A stretch of DNA of 64,000 bases from Sipunculus nudus (Eukaryota; Annelida; Sipuncula; Golfingiida; Sipunculidae). Each line of letters begins with the position of its first letter. Within the stretch, counting starts at the first letter, position 1. Made by a program: the position numbers and the translations under genes. Of this stretch, positions 35,485 through 48,259 are shown one piece after another. The notes under the pieces are model-generated. The model worked only from the letters and a program-made list of their open reading frames with translations. It searched no databases and was not told the DNA's origin. The DNA is taken from positions 105,041,142 to 105,105,141 of the forward strand of contig CM049306.1 in the NCBI GenBank assembly GCA_026874595.1, given 5' to 3'.

Positions 35485-36170
35485 AAAGCAAAAGTGAACT
35501 GATTATGTCTCTACAAGGCAACTTCACAAAATAGCCAAGTAACCTCTGACCTTATTAAATATGCGTTAATTTTGTCCAGAATTTAATTCAGGCGAGTCAA
35601 TATTTTTAATGAGTTTCCAAAAAATGGATCAAATTTCATCAGGGCACGACCAAAGTCTGGTGACCTCTGACCTCATCAAATATGCATGGATTATCGAACT
35701 CGGGAGAGACACTCTATTGGTAAGCAGTTACGAGTGTATAAAGAGTGATGAGATTGCATCTGGGCATTGTCACAATTGATCAGCATACCAAATTTCACTG
35801 AATTATCTTTCCGAAATATGGAGCAATGAGCCTAACATAAAAATTTCTGATTGTCTTCTTTATGAACAACTGTGGCCTTTCACCTATTAACCAAAACATC
35901 ATAATGGAGATTTCTTAACACTCAAATTATATACATATGAATTTCGAATATAATTGGGTGAGAGGTTGCTGAATTGTGAGAAACTGACCAATAACTTTAA
36001 CCTGAGGTTGATTTGGACCTGTACATATTTTGTGTATCACAACATTTTGCCACATTGCCCTGATTATTTCCATTATATCACCATCAAGTATCCCTGGGAT
36101 AATGAGGTCAGCTAAACTTATTTAGACCCCCATCAACTCTGATGAAACCACCACAATGCATGCATCAGAA
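35485..36170 (+). repeat. repeat units right of element 2 and non-coding stretch
   Basis: Units near 35540 and 35660 (TAACCTCTGACCTTATTAAA, GTGACCTCTGACCTCATCAA) match those left of element 2. The remainder to 36170 shows nothing recognisable. Confidence 0.6.
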
Positions 36171-36171
36171 G

Positions 36172-36173
<2 letters not shown>

Positions 36174-36210
<37 letters not shown>
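36174..36210. repeat. TA microsatellite at LINE 3' end
   Basis: About 18 TA units directly after the 3' end of the antisense LINE, a usual position for a LINE tail. Confidence 0.9.
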
Positions 36211-36213
<3 letters not shown>

Positions 36214-37060
36214 TATTAACAACATAGTGATATACAGGTAGACCTTTCATAAACACATATTTCTATATCCACATTCCGTCTCAAACAGGAACAATAAATA
36301 TGGGTATGACCAATACTTAAATTTGCTTATACAGAGCTTTGCTTTGCATATGTATTTTTGTATCTGTTTATCCAAATTTAAACCAAACAAATATTTCCTC
36401 TGTAGCGAACTTCACACCAAATCTCCCCTCTATTGACTTCCACAAACATTGAACAATCTTACAAGTTATAAAAAAGTGTTCTATAGTATCTATCGCCTGA
36501 CAATACTTGCATCTATCATCGTCATAAATTTTCATTTTTTTTAGAACAAACTGCTGTTGGAAAAATATTATGATGAATCTTCCATATTAAAGTCTGAACT
36601 CTTGCCTCCGTAGCTGCATGACAGTGTTTAGTCCAAATAGATTCCCAATCAAAGTCTAGAGATGGAAAATTTGCTTGCAATATCAGCTGACAGCTAGGTA
36701 CAATATATAACTGTATAACCATCATAGATTTAAACCAAAGAAGGGTATCCCCATATAATTTTAAAACGTTACTGTTATTTGGATATAAAGAGGTAAGATA
36801 AGTTCTAATCATCAATGTGAAGAGCAAAATGGATTAAAAACGTAACTTTCAAGCCTTAAAGTTTACAATTTAAAGCTTCTTATACATTTTGGAATAAAAT
36901 AAAATGTTCAATTCTTCTCAACATATAATTTTTAAAAGTCCACAATTCATCAGAATACCAGCCCAAATCCTGATTCGGTTTGTGAACATACAAAATAACA
37001 AAGAATGAATAGGCAGCCCATTCATTTGATAAATAAAAACCGTACACCTGTTCAAATCTT
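36211..37060 (-). mobile_element. LINE 3'-end fragment
   Basis: On the minus strand, 36827-36522 encodes a segment with ESIWTKHCHAATEARVQTLI then WKIHHNIFPTA, the conserved post-RT region of L1-like and related LINEs. After a one-base frameshift near 36540 it continues with DDDRCKYCQAIDTIEHFFIT followed by C, a C-X2-C...H...C zinc motif that closes many LINE ORF2 proteins. Further upstream (to about 37060) the frames VHKPNQDLGWYSDELWTF fit the preceding region. The reverse transcriptase core is missing: a 5'-truncated dead copy. Confidence 0.75.
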
Positions 37061-38280
37061 AGACAATGTCACAAGCTGGGTCAGGGGGTCTGGATGGCTG
37101 TAAATTTGATTTGACAGGAGTGATATTCATTGTTATTAGGAAATCGGAACTTTGGCTGACATGATTGGGGGACTGGTCAATGAATCCATAGACACTGAAA
37201 AAGGAAACACGTAATAAACAAACCTAATGGTAAAGTCTCTTGTTATAAAATTAGTTTTGCTATCCTTTTCAGTATCATATTGAGCCGTGGATGGTTTTGT
37301 TAAAAAATTTCAAGACATCAATGATTTTTTTTAGTTTTGTAAGCCAAGTTTGCATGACGGTTCTAAAGTACTGGTCAGTATGAATAGCAATTGATTGAAA
37401 CAGATGCAGATGAAAGAAATCCCGTTTTATTACCAATTTAATGACAATTTCACTTTGCTGGATATTTGAGGGAGAATATATCTTTATTGATATAAAATAT
37501 ACCTTGGCAACCATTACGCAACCGCCCGACAGGGGCACCCTAGACCAGCGCTTTTTCTAAAATTGCACACCATATACGTTACACTGAACCTAAGATGATC
37601 CTTTTATGTCTTCGGGTATTCACAAATATCTTATAATTATACCAGCGTTAATTCCGCAAAACGATAACTGCCAATAATATATAGCTCATAATAGACGTTT
37701 GATCTGGAGCAGGTTTAACTGTATTGTTGTGAATCTTTGTACACTGCTTACGGCCACCCCCCCCCCCCTGTGAATGGAAATTATTTATAGCAGATAAATA
37801 AAAGACTGTTCAAAATATAAAGAAAATTTGACCTCAAGGTTATATATGACAGATAAGGCTTTTTTTTTAACAATTACCTTTATATTTCTGATCCTTTTGT
37901 TTGATAAATAAAGACGATTTATTACCCCCCCCCCCTTTTTTTTTATTGTAAAACAACAAAACTCCATCATCTTGGGTATCTGCCCAGAATATCTAAGAAC
38001 TTGCGACACATCAAATTGTCGGATAATCAGTGAAGCCATCGCAAACGAATCATTAAATTTAGCAAACTTTAGTGAAATTCTGAATGATTGACTGGGCTAT
38101 ATATATTTGCATGTTTCTCGTGACTCGAATATATGTTTCCTTGCAAAGTATGTCAATATGTCCGAGAAGATTTGTAAATAAATCCTCCTTTTTGCACTTT
38201 CAAACGGCTGGAAGGTTATTGTAAAAGGACCAGCCACGAAACTAAGTCATCGGAGCTAAAAGAAATAAAACCAGTTTATA
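37061..38280. other. intronic stretch with two C homopolymers
   Basis: C12 at 37757-37768 and C11 at 37925-37935. Minus-strand open frames (37275-37538, 37785-38039) have no recognisable domain. Confidence 0.45.
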
Positions 38281-38289
38281 TAAAAAAAA

Positions 38290-38320
38290 GTCCTGTGCTC
38301 TACCCCTGAGGCACAGAAGC
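38290..38320 (-). repeat. tRNA-like A-box fragment
   Basis: The minus strand reads TGTGCCTCAGGGGTAGAGCA then CAGGACT and a T run. This resembles the D-arm and A-box of a tRNA (GCCTCAG.GGTAGAGCA). No anticodon arm, B box or acceptor pairing is visible, so it is a fragment, perhaps of a tRNA-derived SINE or a degenerate tRNA. Confidence 0.35.
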
Positions 38321-41300
38321 CGGTTTAATCCATGTAGTCATTTGATTATTTCCCTCTTCAATTAGTCTTTACCTTTCATCTTGTATAAACAGTGATATTA
38401 ATACCAGCTGTCCAGTCTGTGAGGGTCTAACTCTGAAGTTTGCGGAACTTATGATCCCAACTGTAAATCAAGGTCAGTGAACAGGTCAATTAGTAATCAG
38501 GTCACCTGGGTACCATGGCTTAAGGCTTTTACACAAATTACTGTAAAATCAAGAAAACGTTTGATAATTTAAAATTAGGATTTAATGGTTTAAGCTTAAC
38601 GTTAAGATAAACTCTGCTCTCCTCTGGGTTCTGCAGGTTTTTTTCACACAAAGCCCATGACCTGAAATTTGTCCAAAATAATGTTCTCTTTTGAATGCTT
38701 ACCTGCACTTTTATTTATAGGTTGGAAATTTTAGATGTTAAATATGATAAACTAAGTCGAACGGAAGTTAAACATACAAATCAGATTTTTTTTTCAATGG
38801 GATAACTACACTGATGTTTTACTGTCCTGTCGGACATAATACAAAATTAACACAAAATGCTAACGTAAACATTTTTATGACCTTTTAAGAACAAATCGTG
38901 GATTATAATGATGTACGGGTTTAACTTTAGCCAGACATTTAACTAGGATTTCAATAAAAGGGGGTTTAAGAAACTAAAACCAGAAAGATAAGCTTTATAT
39001 TTATGTTCAAAACAAATCAAAATGCCCTTGCTGTCCTGCCTGCTTTAATAAGGACGTGTACATCTGCATATTTTAAGTTCAAATTGACTATGTTGTAAGT
39101 TATAGATCCGAAATGTTATGGCACCATTTCATTGGTTTCTGTCCATCAAATTTTATGTTAATTTTGTAATATTATTTTTCTCAATATGCAAGTAAAACTT
39201 GTCCTGTGCGGTTTGTGTGGAAATGTATTGCTATGTTGCCGGCTTCAATAATGAAGCTAATATATATATATACACGTACTCAAAGTTTTTAAATTAAATT
39301 AAGAGAAGCTTAAATGCACTATATTTTTGGCTATAAACAGGAAATTTTGTATAAACCAAAACTGAGCTAATAGTGTGAAATAACAGGCATGATATTGCTC
39401 CTGATTATGTCCCTTTAACAAATCAAGATGAATGTATACCCTTCATATGTCCTTGGAATGTCACATACCTTATACGCGGGTGCATACTTTTTATTTCGTC
39501 ATATAGAGTCCAATCGTTACATGTATATCTGAATATGATCATTTTAAAGGAGGCAATTATACAATGCCCTGCTCCCTCCCTCTAGCCATAGGCCTCATAC
39601 ATACAGGTTTACCTTACATTTGCTTTTTTGTTGGTCATGGGTACATTTCTAAAATTTGGCATGTATTTTTCAGGGAACCTGCACAGTCTTTGCTGTATAT
39701 ACCAGTAAATGCCCACCCATTTTGTACAGTTAAAAAATGCTCAATGAATAATAGAAAGCTGCATACTTTGACAAAATGGACATTACCTTGATCATTTATC
39801 CAGAACATTTCAGTTCCCTAGATAAACTAAGGATGTACAAAACTTATACTCTATAGCACATCCAATATAAGGCATAGAAATACGGAAAAAAATGAGAACA
39901 GAAAAATAAGTCAGGGTGAGAAAACAAGAAACTAACTAAAAAGTATTGATCCACATATTATTTTTAACAGTATGTGACTTTTAAACATATTTCAACTAAG
40001 TAACATCCCTATAGGCGATTTTTTAAAATAATATAATACATATTAATGCCAGCCTGTGAATTATAATTTTAAAATTACACTCTGACAGACAGAAATGTCG
40101 TTTGTACATGATAAAATTGCTCATCCATATGTGATTTATACACATGCATAGATAAATAAACTGGTGTGTTATATAGCCCAGATATATCAATCGATGCAAG
40201 AACACAGCTGTGGTCATTCATTGCTTTGACAAGAATCTTTACGATTATTGATCACTGGTATGATAACGGGTTGCCCTGAGAAGAAATTCGTAATTAAAAT
40301 AAATAAACATTATCACAGGTATATACTGCAAACATCCTTAAACATGAAGGAGTGAATAATCATTCTCTTTCAGCAAGACATCACCAGAACATGAGGTTGA
40401 CGCCCTCTCCACCTCATAACCGCACATTTATTTTTATTTAAGTTTATTTAAGTGAACCATGTTGCCGTTACTTCCATCAAGCAAATAATTAGTTTCTTAA
40501 CATCAGAGATTCATGGATGTATTGTGCTGCGCGCTTATATCGCATACAAACATGAAGGTCCTTATTTTACCCTTCGTTCATTACATATACTAATTAGCTA
40601 AAAATATATTCAGCGGACGACTGGAGAGTAAGATAAATTAAAATGCGGCATCTAGACAAGCACCCCTTGACACAAATAACGAGGTGATGCAGTATTATAC
40701 GCATTATAAACCCCACGACCATTTACCCGTTGCCAATTACATATGCAAATTTGCTAGTTATATATTCACTGAACAACTAAAGGGGAAGCCATTATTAAGT
40801 AAGCAGACACATAATTTAATCACACTTAATTTATATGCTTCTCAATTAGATCAGACTTTAAAAAAAGTTTTATCTTATGAAATTTTATTATTTTGTATCC
40901 GAAATACTTTACACCCTCCATAAAAACTAAATAATCAATAGATTTATTTATTATGATAAAAATGCCAACAATTTATTTAGATATGCAAATATATGCAAAT
41001 TATCTCATTAAATATGTATAATATGTATAATTGTGGTGCAGACATTGATTCTACAGGAAAAGGATCAACTAAGAAAAGTTTTCTATTGAGGATTATCAAA
41101 TTGTTCCTCGGTTACCCCTCTCTATCATGGCTGTTTACGAGTGACATATAGCCCTGGTTTTAATATGACCGCCATTTATCCAAGATGCCAAGATGGTGGA
41201 AGAAATAATACAAACATCGATTTTTAGTTACATTTTAATCTAAAGATTTTAAAAAAGCATGTTTGCGACAGAATTTAGATATTACCGTTTACACTATAAT

Positions 41301-42190
41301 ATTACATGGCTAGACGACGTATGCAAATAGGGAAAGACTGTTTTGTGTGTTTGATAACCTGTCCCTTCCAGTCGGGGATGTTACACTTAATGCAATCAAT
41401 CTCTCAAATGCACCATTTCTCACATAAAGGAACTAAAGGAAATAAGGAATATATAGTCCTAATCTGAGATGAAAAACAAAAGACTTTACAATTTATATTT
41501 ACAACATTCTTGAGTCTTCTCGTTCCCGTGGCCACATGACATGGTATTACAGAAGGGTTGCCAACCACACGTTTGATGGTCAATTTCCTTGTACCTGTGA
41601 CACCTACAAATAATATATTCGTTTTTAAATTGGACAAGTTACCACACAGAATAAACTGTCTCCCAGACATTGATTTATTGCATTATAATAACAGTTATGT
41701 TTTGATTACATTCTACTTAATCAGGCCTATACTTCGTTCTGTTGGAAACCTCTGAGTACCTCACATCATAGGTTTAATGTAAGGAAGACAGTTGCGTTGT
41801 AGGAGTAACATGTTGCAGGATCGATAAAACGAGTTACAGTGAGCTATGCATCTTGTGATTTTTTTAAGATTGGTCAGAATCCTTTTTATATAATTATAAC
41901 TGTATATGATTATGGTTTAATTATGTTTAATATGGTCTTCTTTGTGATAATAAATGCGTTGTAAATGTGTAGTTAAACTAAAGAAAAACATGCAACCTGT
42001 ATTTCCGGATTTTATATAACAGGCTCTTATATGCACTTTTCTCACTTAGTCAATGGGTTTACCTTTTGAACAGAAACCCTCTGTTAAACCGTTCTTTTCC
42101 CAAAATGGTGTCTGTTAGTAAGTGGAAACCTTTTCTTAAATAGAAAACCGTTCAGAATCCTTTGAAACCCTTTTCTTTTATTTTTTTTAC
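38321..42190. other. AT-rich intronic stretch before the C8 exon
   Basis: No exon, transposon or satellite recognised over about 3.9 kb. Small features are a short TA run (39259-39272) and repeated ATATGCAAAT words near 40981-41000. Confidence 0.5.
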
Positions 42191-42192
42191 AG

Positions 42193-42504
42193 TGGTTGGT
42201 AATCCCCACTTCAGGACATTCGATGGCGAAAGCTTTCCATTTATGGCCGGTAACAAAGATGGCAAAGATACCACTAAACCCTGTCGCACGTCAGACTGCA
42301 AGTCTGCCACTCAGTGCAGTGCCCTGAAGCAAGAAATCATCTTTGGTCAGTGTGTGCGTTACTTAAAGTTCTACCAGGCATGCGCAGAAGATGCCTGCTG
42401 TGCCACTTCCCAGTTTAAGCGCTGCGATACGTTTCGCGTGTTTGTTCGAGTGTGCGCCAGTATCGGAGTTCCAGTGCCGAACAGCTGGGAATACAAAACC
42501 GGAT
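42193..42504 (+). CDS. secreted C8-TIL protein, VWD-stub plus C8 exon
   Basis: A 312-bp exon between the acceptor TTTTTTTTACAG (ends 42192) and the donor T|GTAGGT at 42505, phase 1 on both sides. It opens with VVGNPHFRTFDGESFPF, matching the first strand of a von Willebrand factor type D domain (GDPHxxTFDG). The rest of that domain, normally about 150 residues, is absent. A C8 domain follows: FGQC, FYQACAEDACC, KRC, VFVRVCASIGVPV, SW and a final Cys created across the splice. Ten cysteines are present or completed, consistent with an extracellular disulphide-bonded fold. C8 followed by TIL is the standard order in VWF, zonadhesin and SCO-spondin relatives, where these modules support assembly or adhesion. 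The specific role here is unknown. Confidence 0.8.
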
Positions 42505-42828
42505 GTAGGTATTTTCCTTTGTTGATAGTGAACGTTAGTTATGTCAGGGGCGTGTATTATTTAACCATGTGAAAGCAAACATATGCACACCAGAGAAGAG
42601 TGTCACACTCTTATGGTATGGGGATTATCCAAAAAAAAAAAAAATCCACTATACATAGGATACATTTAGACAAGGTGAAACAGAGCAGAATGAAATGTAG
42701 CTATATATAAGTATATAAAACTTTGATTAAACCCTTTTGCTAAATATCAGGATTTCATCATGTTTATTTATTTAGACGAGCAGTCTCATTCATCAAGGAA
42801 CCGTTATTTGTTTAACCTCTACAGAGAT

Positions 42829-42836
42829 TACATAAT
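42829..42836. other. left 8-bp target-site duplication (TACATAAT)
   Basis: TACATAAT directly precedes the CAG terminus of the hAT-type element and is repeated exactly at 45273-45280. Confidence 0.9.
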
Positions 42837-45272
42837 CAGTGGCGTTCCTAAGGGGGGGGGGGGGGGGGCAGGGGCGGTCCGCCCCGGGCGGCACATTCTG
42901 GGGGGCGGCATTTCGGGGATTTAGTATAATGAGTGGCACAAGGAGTTCCACAAAAAGTACAAATTCGATCTTTTTGTGCCATTTATAAGTATTCCAGGGA
43001 TTAAAAACTGGACAGAGGAACCTACCAAATGATTAGCGAACAATTTGCACATTTTTGGAGGGGGGGGGGGGCGTATTTCTGGGAATTAGTATATTGAGTG
43101 GCACAAGGAGTTCCACAAAAAGTACAAATTCGATCTTTTTGTCCCATGTTCAAGTATTCCAGGGATTAAAAACTGGAAAGAGGAACCTACCAAATGATTA
43201 GCGAACAATTTGTACATTTTGGGATTGGGGGGGGGGGGGGCTTATTTCTTGGAATTAGTTTAATCAGTGGCATAACTAGTTCCACAAAAAGTACAAATTT
43301 GACCTTTTTGTCCAATGTTCAAGTATTCCAGGGATTAAAAACTGGACATTTGACCCTACTAAATGATTAGCGAACGATTTGCACATTTTTAGGGGCGGTA
43401 TTTCTGGGATTTAGTTTAATCAGTGGCATTAGGAGTTCCACAAAAAGTACAAATTTGGCTTTTTTGTCCCATGTTCAAGTATTCCAGGGATTATAAACTG
43501 GACAGTAGAACCTACAGAATGATTAGCGAACGAATTGTACATTTGTGGGGGCGGCATTTCTGGGATTTAGTATAATCAGTGTCAGAAGGGGTTCCTCAAA
43601 AAGTTCAAATTTGGCCTTTTTGTCCCTTTTCAAGAATTTCAGAGATTAAACATTTGGCGGTGGAACCAACAAAATTATTTGCGGACGATCTCTATAGAGG
43701 CAAGAACTACATATCTGTAGTTATTCTTTGTTAGATCTGTGGTCTTGCAATGTCAGAACGCCATCGATAAACTGACCAATCATGCAAAAAGCCTGCATTT
43801 CAGGGCGGTCATCGTTTACAGAAATCCCTAGCAGCATCTAATAATCACCAGGGAAAAATCCTGCAAGAAGACCAATGGCACCAGGTAGTTGGGGTGGGTT
43901 GTCTGTCGTACATATTGGGCGAAAATATTTTGAAGAATTGTGTTGCTCTTTCCTTGGAAAGTATTAAGAATTTCCATTTTTGAACCCTTGAATTCCCGAA
44001 ATTCCAGGATATTTAAACAGCATGAAACAACCTGAAATGCCCTTTTTCCATGATTCTTCATACTCTAACATCAGTCTCGTTAAAATTCAGACGTTTACAC
44101 TATCGTGTATATAATGAGTACTACCTAAATGCCTGTGTCTTTTGATTAACCAATATGACCTGCATGATCTTTTATGTAACGTGAATAAAACCAATAAACA
44201 CCCAGACCTATATAGGAATTATTTTAACTTTAAAATATAATTCTATTATAACTGTCAGGCGGGATGAATCCCCCTGGCCGCTTAGCCACATTTTCAATAT
44301 ACGTATCAAGTATCAGTTTTAACTTTTAGAGTTCAAAACTTAAATTAAAGATATATTTACCTGTACTGTTAATTCTGTTATTAACAGTTTCATTATCTAC
44401 TACCTACAGACATTTGTTGTATATTGTGACAAATCATTTGAAATTAAATTATAACATATATTTAAATTATATCATTACTTGAAATTTATTTTAATACTTT
44501 ATTGAATAACAAACAGTCATAAATGTATAAATAAAACCTCGCAAAGTGCATAATCACTATAATTCTAAATGATTTTGATATAGCCTTGAAATAAAGTATG
44601 CTTTTAACTTTGAGGATATTTTAATTAAAAAAAGTCAGTTTATCCAAACATTGGATTTTTTATGTGAAAAAAAACATGCCCTGCCTACATATATATGCTT
44701 AACTCATGAATTACGCTGTTTTAGTAAAGACTAAATGACTTGCATGCAGCAGTACCATGCATATCTCAATAGCTCTATTAGGTGTACCTGCTGTCATATG
44801 CGATAACAAGAGGTGGAATTATAGATGTGACAAAGTATTTGTATGCGTGGAATAACACTCACCTTATAAAGTTCTTTTCCCAAGTTGAGTATAAAGTAAT
44901 CATGAATTGTGTTTACATGAATGATGAAAGATCAATTTTCCACATTATATGTGTATCCTGCAGTGTAATCTGTTAATAGTTACAATTTATTAGTATTATT
45001 CCTTTCTGTTCACTTCATAATTAAATATACTTGTTTGAGCTTCGAGCGATCTTTTGATTTACATTAGCAAAGAGATGTCTGCTCTTTAATATGTGGCGGA
45101 AGAATTCCCTGCCAGTGAATCCATATAATTGCGTTGTTGTCAAATATAAGCCTGTAACAAGGACATTTGAAACGATATATTCCAGTATGTTATCCAGTTT
45201 TGTAATGTTTTGTTAGAGGAGCGGCAATATCTAAGACCGCCCCGGGCGGCAATGAGGCTAGGTACGCCGCTG
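42837..45272. mobile_element. hAT-type non-autonomous transposon, 2,436 bp
   Basis: The left end CAGTGGCGTTCCTAAGG and the right end (reverse complement) CAGCGGCGTACCTAGCC match at 13 of 17 positions. Both have a further GCCCCGGGCGGC block inside. Perfect 8-bp duplications TACATAAT flank it (42829-42836, 45273-45280), the length expected of hAT insertion. No transposase frame is present, so it would depend on another element. The interior holds five tandem repeats and a long AT-rich stretch. It sits in the intron between the C8 and TIL exons. Confidence 0.88.
42895..43690. repeat. five ~155-169-bp tandem repeats inside the hAT element
   Basis: The anchor GGCACAAGGAGTTCCAC and its variants begin near 42935, 43100, 43269, 43425 and 43580, spaced about 166, 169, 156 and 155 bp. 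Each unit ends in a G-rich run before GCATTTCTGGGATTTAGT. The first units carry runs of 12-17 G, and later units have only four or five, which accounts for most of the length change. Confidence 0.88.
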
Positions 45273-45519
45273 TACATAATTTAATTATTATTTGACTATC
45301 AGTACGGCACCAACTGTCGAGTTACATTAAGTCAGCTGTTGCCTACGTACAATATTTGTAATGTGTTTATGAAACAGACTGTTCTGAAACCTGATGTCAA
45401 GTATATGGGAAGATATGTTGTCAGCCATTTAATGTGTAGGTAAATGCCTCAGGGTTATATACGCACCTCAATGAGGTGAACTACACACATGTTTATCACG
45501 GATACGACTTCCGTTACAG

Positions 45520-45717
45520 GTGGGGACCCGCCATGCCCAGCGAACTCAAAGTACGACCAGAACGCAAGTCCCTGTCAACGGACATGCAAAGGATTTATCG
45601 AAGATTGTGAAACCAGCAAGAAGAAGGGCGCATGCGTGTGTAACCATGGATACGTATGGTCTAACAACAGGTGTATCTCCCGTAGAAGCTGTGTCAGACA
45701 TGCAAGACTGATAACAG
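45520..45717 (+). CDS. secreted C8-TIL protein, TIL-domain exon
   Basis: A 198-bp exon between the acceptor CCGTTACAG (ends 45519) and the donor GTACGT at 45718, phase 1 at both ends, so it can be added or skipped without a frameshift. The peptide starts GDPPCPANSKYDQNASPC and continues QRTCKGFIEDC, GACVCNHGYVW, NNRCISRRSC. This is a complete trypsin-inhibitor-like (TIL) cysteine-rich domain with the characteristic CxC..GYV...CI...C end. Joined to the previous exon it restores the usual C8-to-TIL boundary. TIL modules occur either as protease inhibitors or as structural spacers in VWD-C8-TIL assemblies. The context favours the latter, but a reactive-site assignment is not possible. Confidence 0.8.
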
Positions 45718-45794
45718 GTACGTTTAAAATATTTAAATCATATTATTGTATGTATGTTCCAACATGCCTGCATTTTATACCTGATAGACTGGTT

Positions 45795-47340
45795 TAACAA
45801 GTGACCCATGGGTCATGACGCTCAGCTGACTGGGAAGACATTCGCAAAAGGAAATTTTATTATCTGAATGGTAGTATAAACTCATTCAACTGAAGCATCA
45901 AACAGATTAACCAACAGGCCAAGATTTTGTCTGTATTTATATATCTCAAAAATAGAGAAAAAAGCGTAAACTTGAAAAAAATACAGGTGGCTCCACCAGT
46001 CTGCAAAAACTAATAAAAAGACTTAATGGTCAGTATCAATGCAAAGAATCATGGTGATCTTTGCATTAGTTGTTCAGATAGTTTAGATTTTGTATCAAAT
46101 TTTCCATTATTCTGAGGGATACTTCGGAGTCCTATAGCTTGAAGGAAATGGGTAACAAATACCTAATTTTAGGTTTCCACAGACACTTTTCATGAGCCTC
46201 CTTGCATGACAAGAATGAAGAATCTAGGTCTTGTTGTTACAATTTGTGCCACGTAAACAGATGACAGCATCCATAATCATGGTGATCTCTGCATTAGTTG
46301 TTCAGATACTTCAGCTTTTGTGTCAAATTGTGTATTATTCTGAGGGATACTTCCGAGTCCTATAGCTTGAAGGATATGGGAAATAGAGACCTAATTTCAG
46401 ATTTACACAGACACATTTCACGGGCATCCTTGCATGAAAAAATAAAGGTGGCGCACCCAGTCTGCAGGAACTGACGGAACACCTCATATTCAATATGTAT
46501 GCCAAAAATCATGACCATCAATATTGTAGTTACTGAGATACTGCAGTGTTTGTATCAAATTTTTCATTATTCTGGGGGGTATTTTGGAGCCATACAACTT
46601 AAAGGAAATGGGTAACAGAGACCTATTTTCAGGTTTCCATGGAGACTTTTCATAGGTCTCTCAGAATATTAAGTTACAGGATTCTAGGTCCAGTTGTTAT
46701 GATTTGTGCCCTGTTAACAGATGCTCATATCTTTAAAGGTCTCAAAAATATAGAAAAAAAAATCGTTAAAAAAAGGAACAAATACAGGTGATGCCACCAG
46801 TCCGCAGAAACTAATGAAACACTCAATGATCAATATCCATGCAAACAATTATGGTGATCTGCATTAGTTGTTCAGATACTTCAGCTTTTGTAACACATTT
46901 TCCATTATTCTGAGTTGTACTTTGGAGTGCCATGGCTCAAAGGATATGGATAACAGAGACCTCATTTCAGAATTCCAAGGAGACATTTCATGGGTCTCCG
47001 TGTGTGTCAAAAATGAGGATTCTAGGTCCAGTCGTTACGATTTGTACTCTGTTGACAGATAACTACATCCCTAAAGGTCTCAAAAATAGAGAAAAAACAA
47101 ATTGCAAAAATTTGAAAAAAATACAGGTGGCGCCACCAGTCTGCAGGAACTGACGGAATCCCTATGCCAAAAATCATGACCATCAGTGTTGTAGTTATTG
47201 AGATGTTGCAGTTTGTTTTTATCAAATTTTCCATTATTCTGGGGGAAATTGGGAGCCCAACAGCTCAAAGGATATGGGTAACAGAGACCTTATTTCAGGT
47301 TTCCATGTAGACTTTTCAAAGGTCTCTCTGATGTTGTTAA
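45795..47340 (-). repeat. composite dispersed repeat with ~340-bp units
   Basis: The left edge AACAAGTGACCCATGGGTCA then TGACGCTCAGCTGAC matches, inverted, the right edge of the 59.0-60.2 kb repeat. Internal units contain ACAGGTGGCGCCACCAGTC variants at 45986, 46446, 46788 and 47126 and a GGGTAACAGAGACCT block. Spacing between later units is about 340 bp. Non-coding. Confidence 0.82.
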
Positions 47341-47718
47341 AAAAAGCTCCAAACTGGCGACTGCGATTTTCCGTGTCGCAAGTAAGAAGCGCAGTCTATT
47401 TTACTGCCAGCAAGTAAATAATTCCAGTTGTATCATTTGATAGCATCAGTCTATCATTTGATAGCATCAGTCTATCCTTGATTAGTATCAGTATCTGCTA
47501 TGGCCCACAACGAGTTAAATAATACAAGACTCACATCAACAGAAGTATTAAATAAAATTAGGATCAGCACCCAAACTAAAGAATGATTACGTGATATCGG
47601 GGTTTGATTTTATACTTTTGCGAACAATAATGTATAACACTTTATTAGAAACTATTTGACTTTCCAACCAGATGATCCACATCTGATTGATTATGCATGA
47701 TGATTATGCCAGATGATT
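47341..47718. other. non-coding stretch before element 4
   Basis: It includes a small exact duplication (ATTTGATAGCATCAGTCTATC at about 47436-47478). Nothing else recognised. Confidence 0.45.
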
Positions 47719-48259
47719 TGTAGCAATCCCGGCCTTATCCCGAATGACGCTACGCGGATTCGTTCTTGGGGGTTGACGGAATTGATGACAAACTTAAAAG
47801 ACTTAACTGCCTGCACTCGATCACCAGTAATAATAACAACATCAAAAATTTGATTTTAAGAAATTCTTAACAGTAAACAAATGACATAATTAGCGAACCC
47901 GAAAATGAAATTTTGGGTCATACGCTTAACACCATGGTTCCACGGTCGGCGGCCATATTTAGTCTTAAAGAACATAATCGTCAAGCCCAATGTTTCACGG
48001 GACCTGAAGCATCAACCATACTGATTTCCCACTTACCGAGGTGTCCTCGTTGATACGAAGCCGTTTCCCCATTCCGCTCTTTCGGCTCGATCAAAGTTGT
48101 TTTTCTATAATTCTCTCTCTGTCTAGCGTTCACGTCTTTACTTCTGTCCTCGCTGTTATCATCACACCCGAGTACCTTTCTTTTCTTAAAACGTTAAGCG
48201 TAAAGACTCTACTTGGCGGACTTGGCCGCCTGCAGTTTCGCCCAGGATGATCCGCCACA
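47719..48259 (-). repeat. 3' LTR of element 4
   Basis: A direct repeat of 51734-52211. Shared blocks include CTTGGGGGTTGACGGAATTG, CCGAGGTGTCCTCGTTGATA, GTTTCCCCATTCCGCTCTTT and CTACTTGGCGGACTTGGCCG. In element orientation it starts TGTGG and ends CTACA. Confidence 0.88.

Noticed and set aside
42162-42192. In-frame ATG upstream of the C8 exon as an alternative start
   Set aside because: The upstream codons are the polypyrimidine tract and acceptor of an intron, and a proper signal-peptide exon in matching phase exists at 7482.
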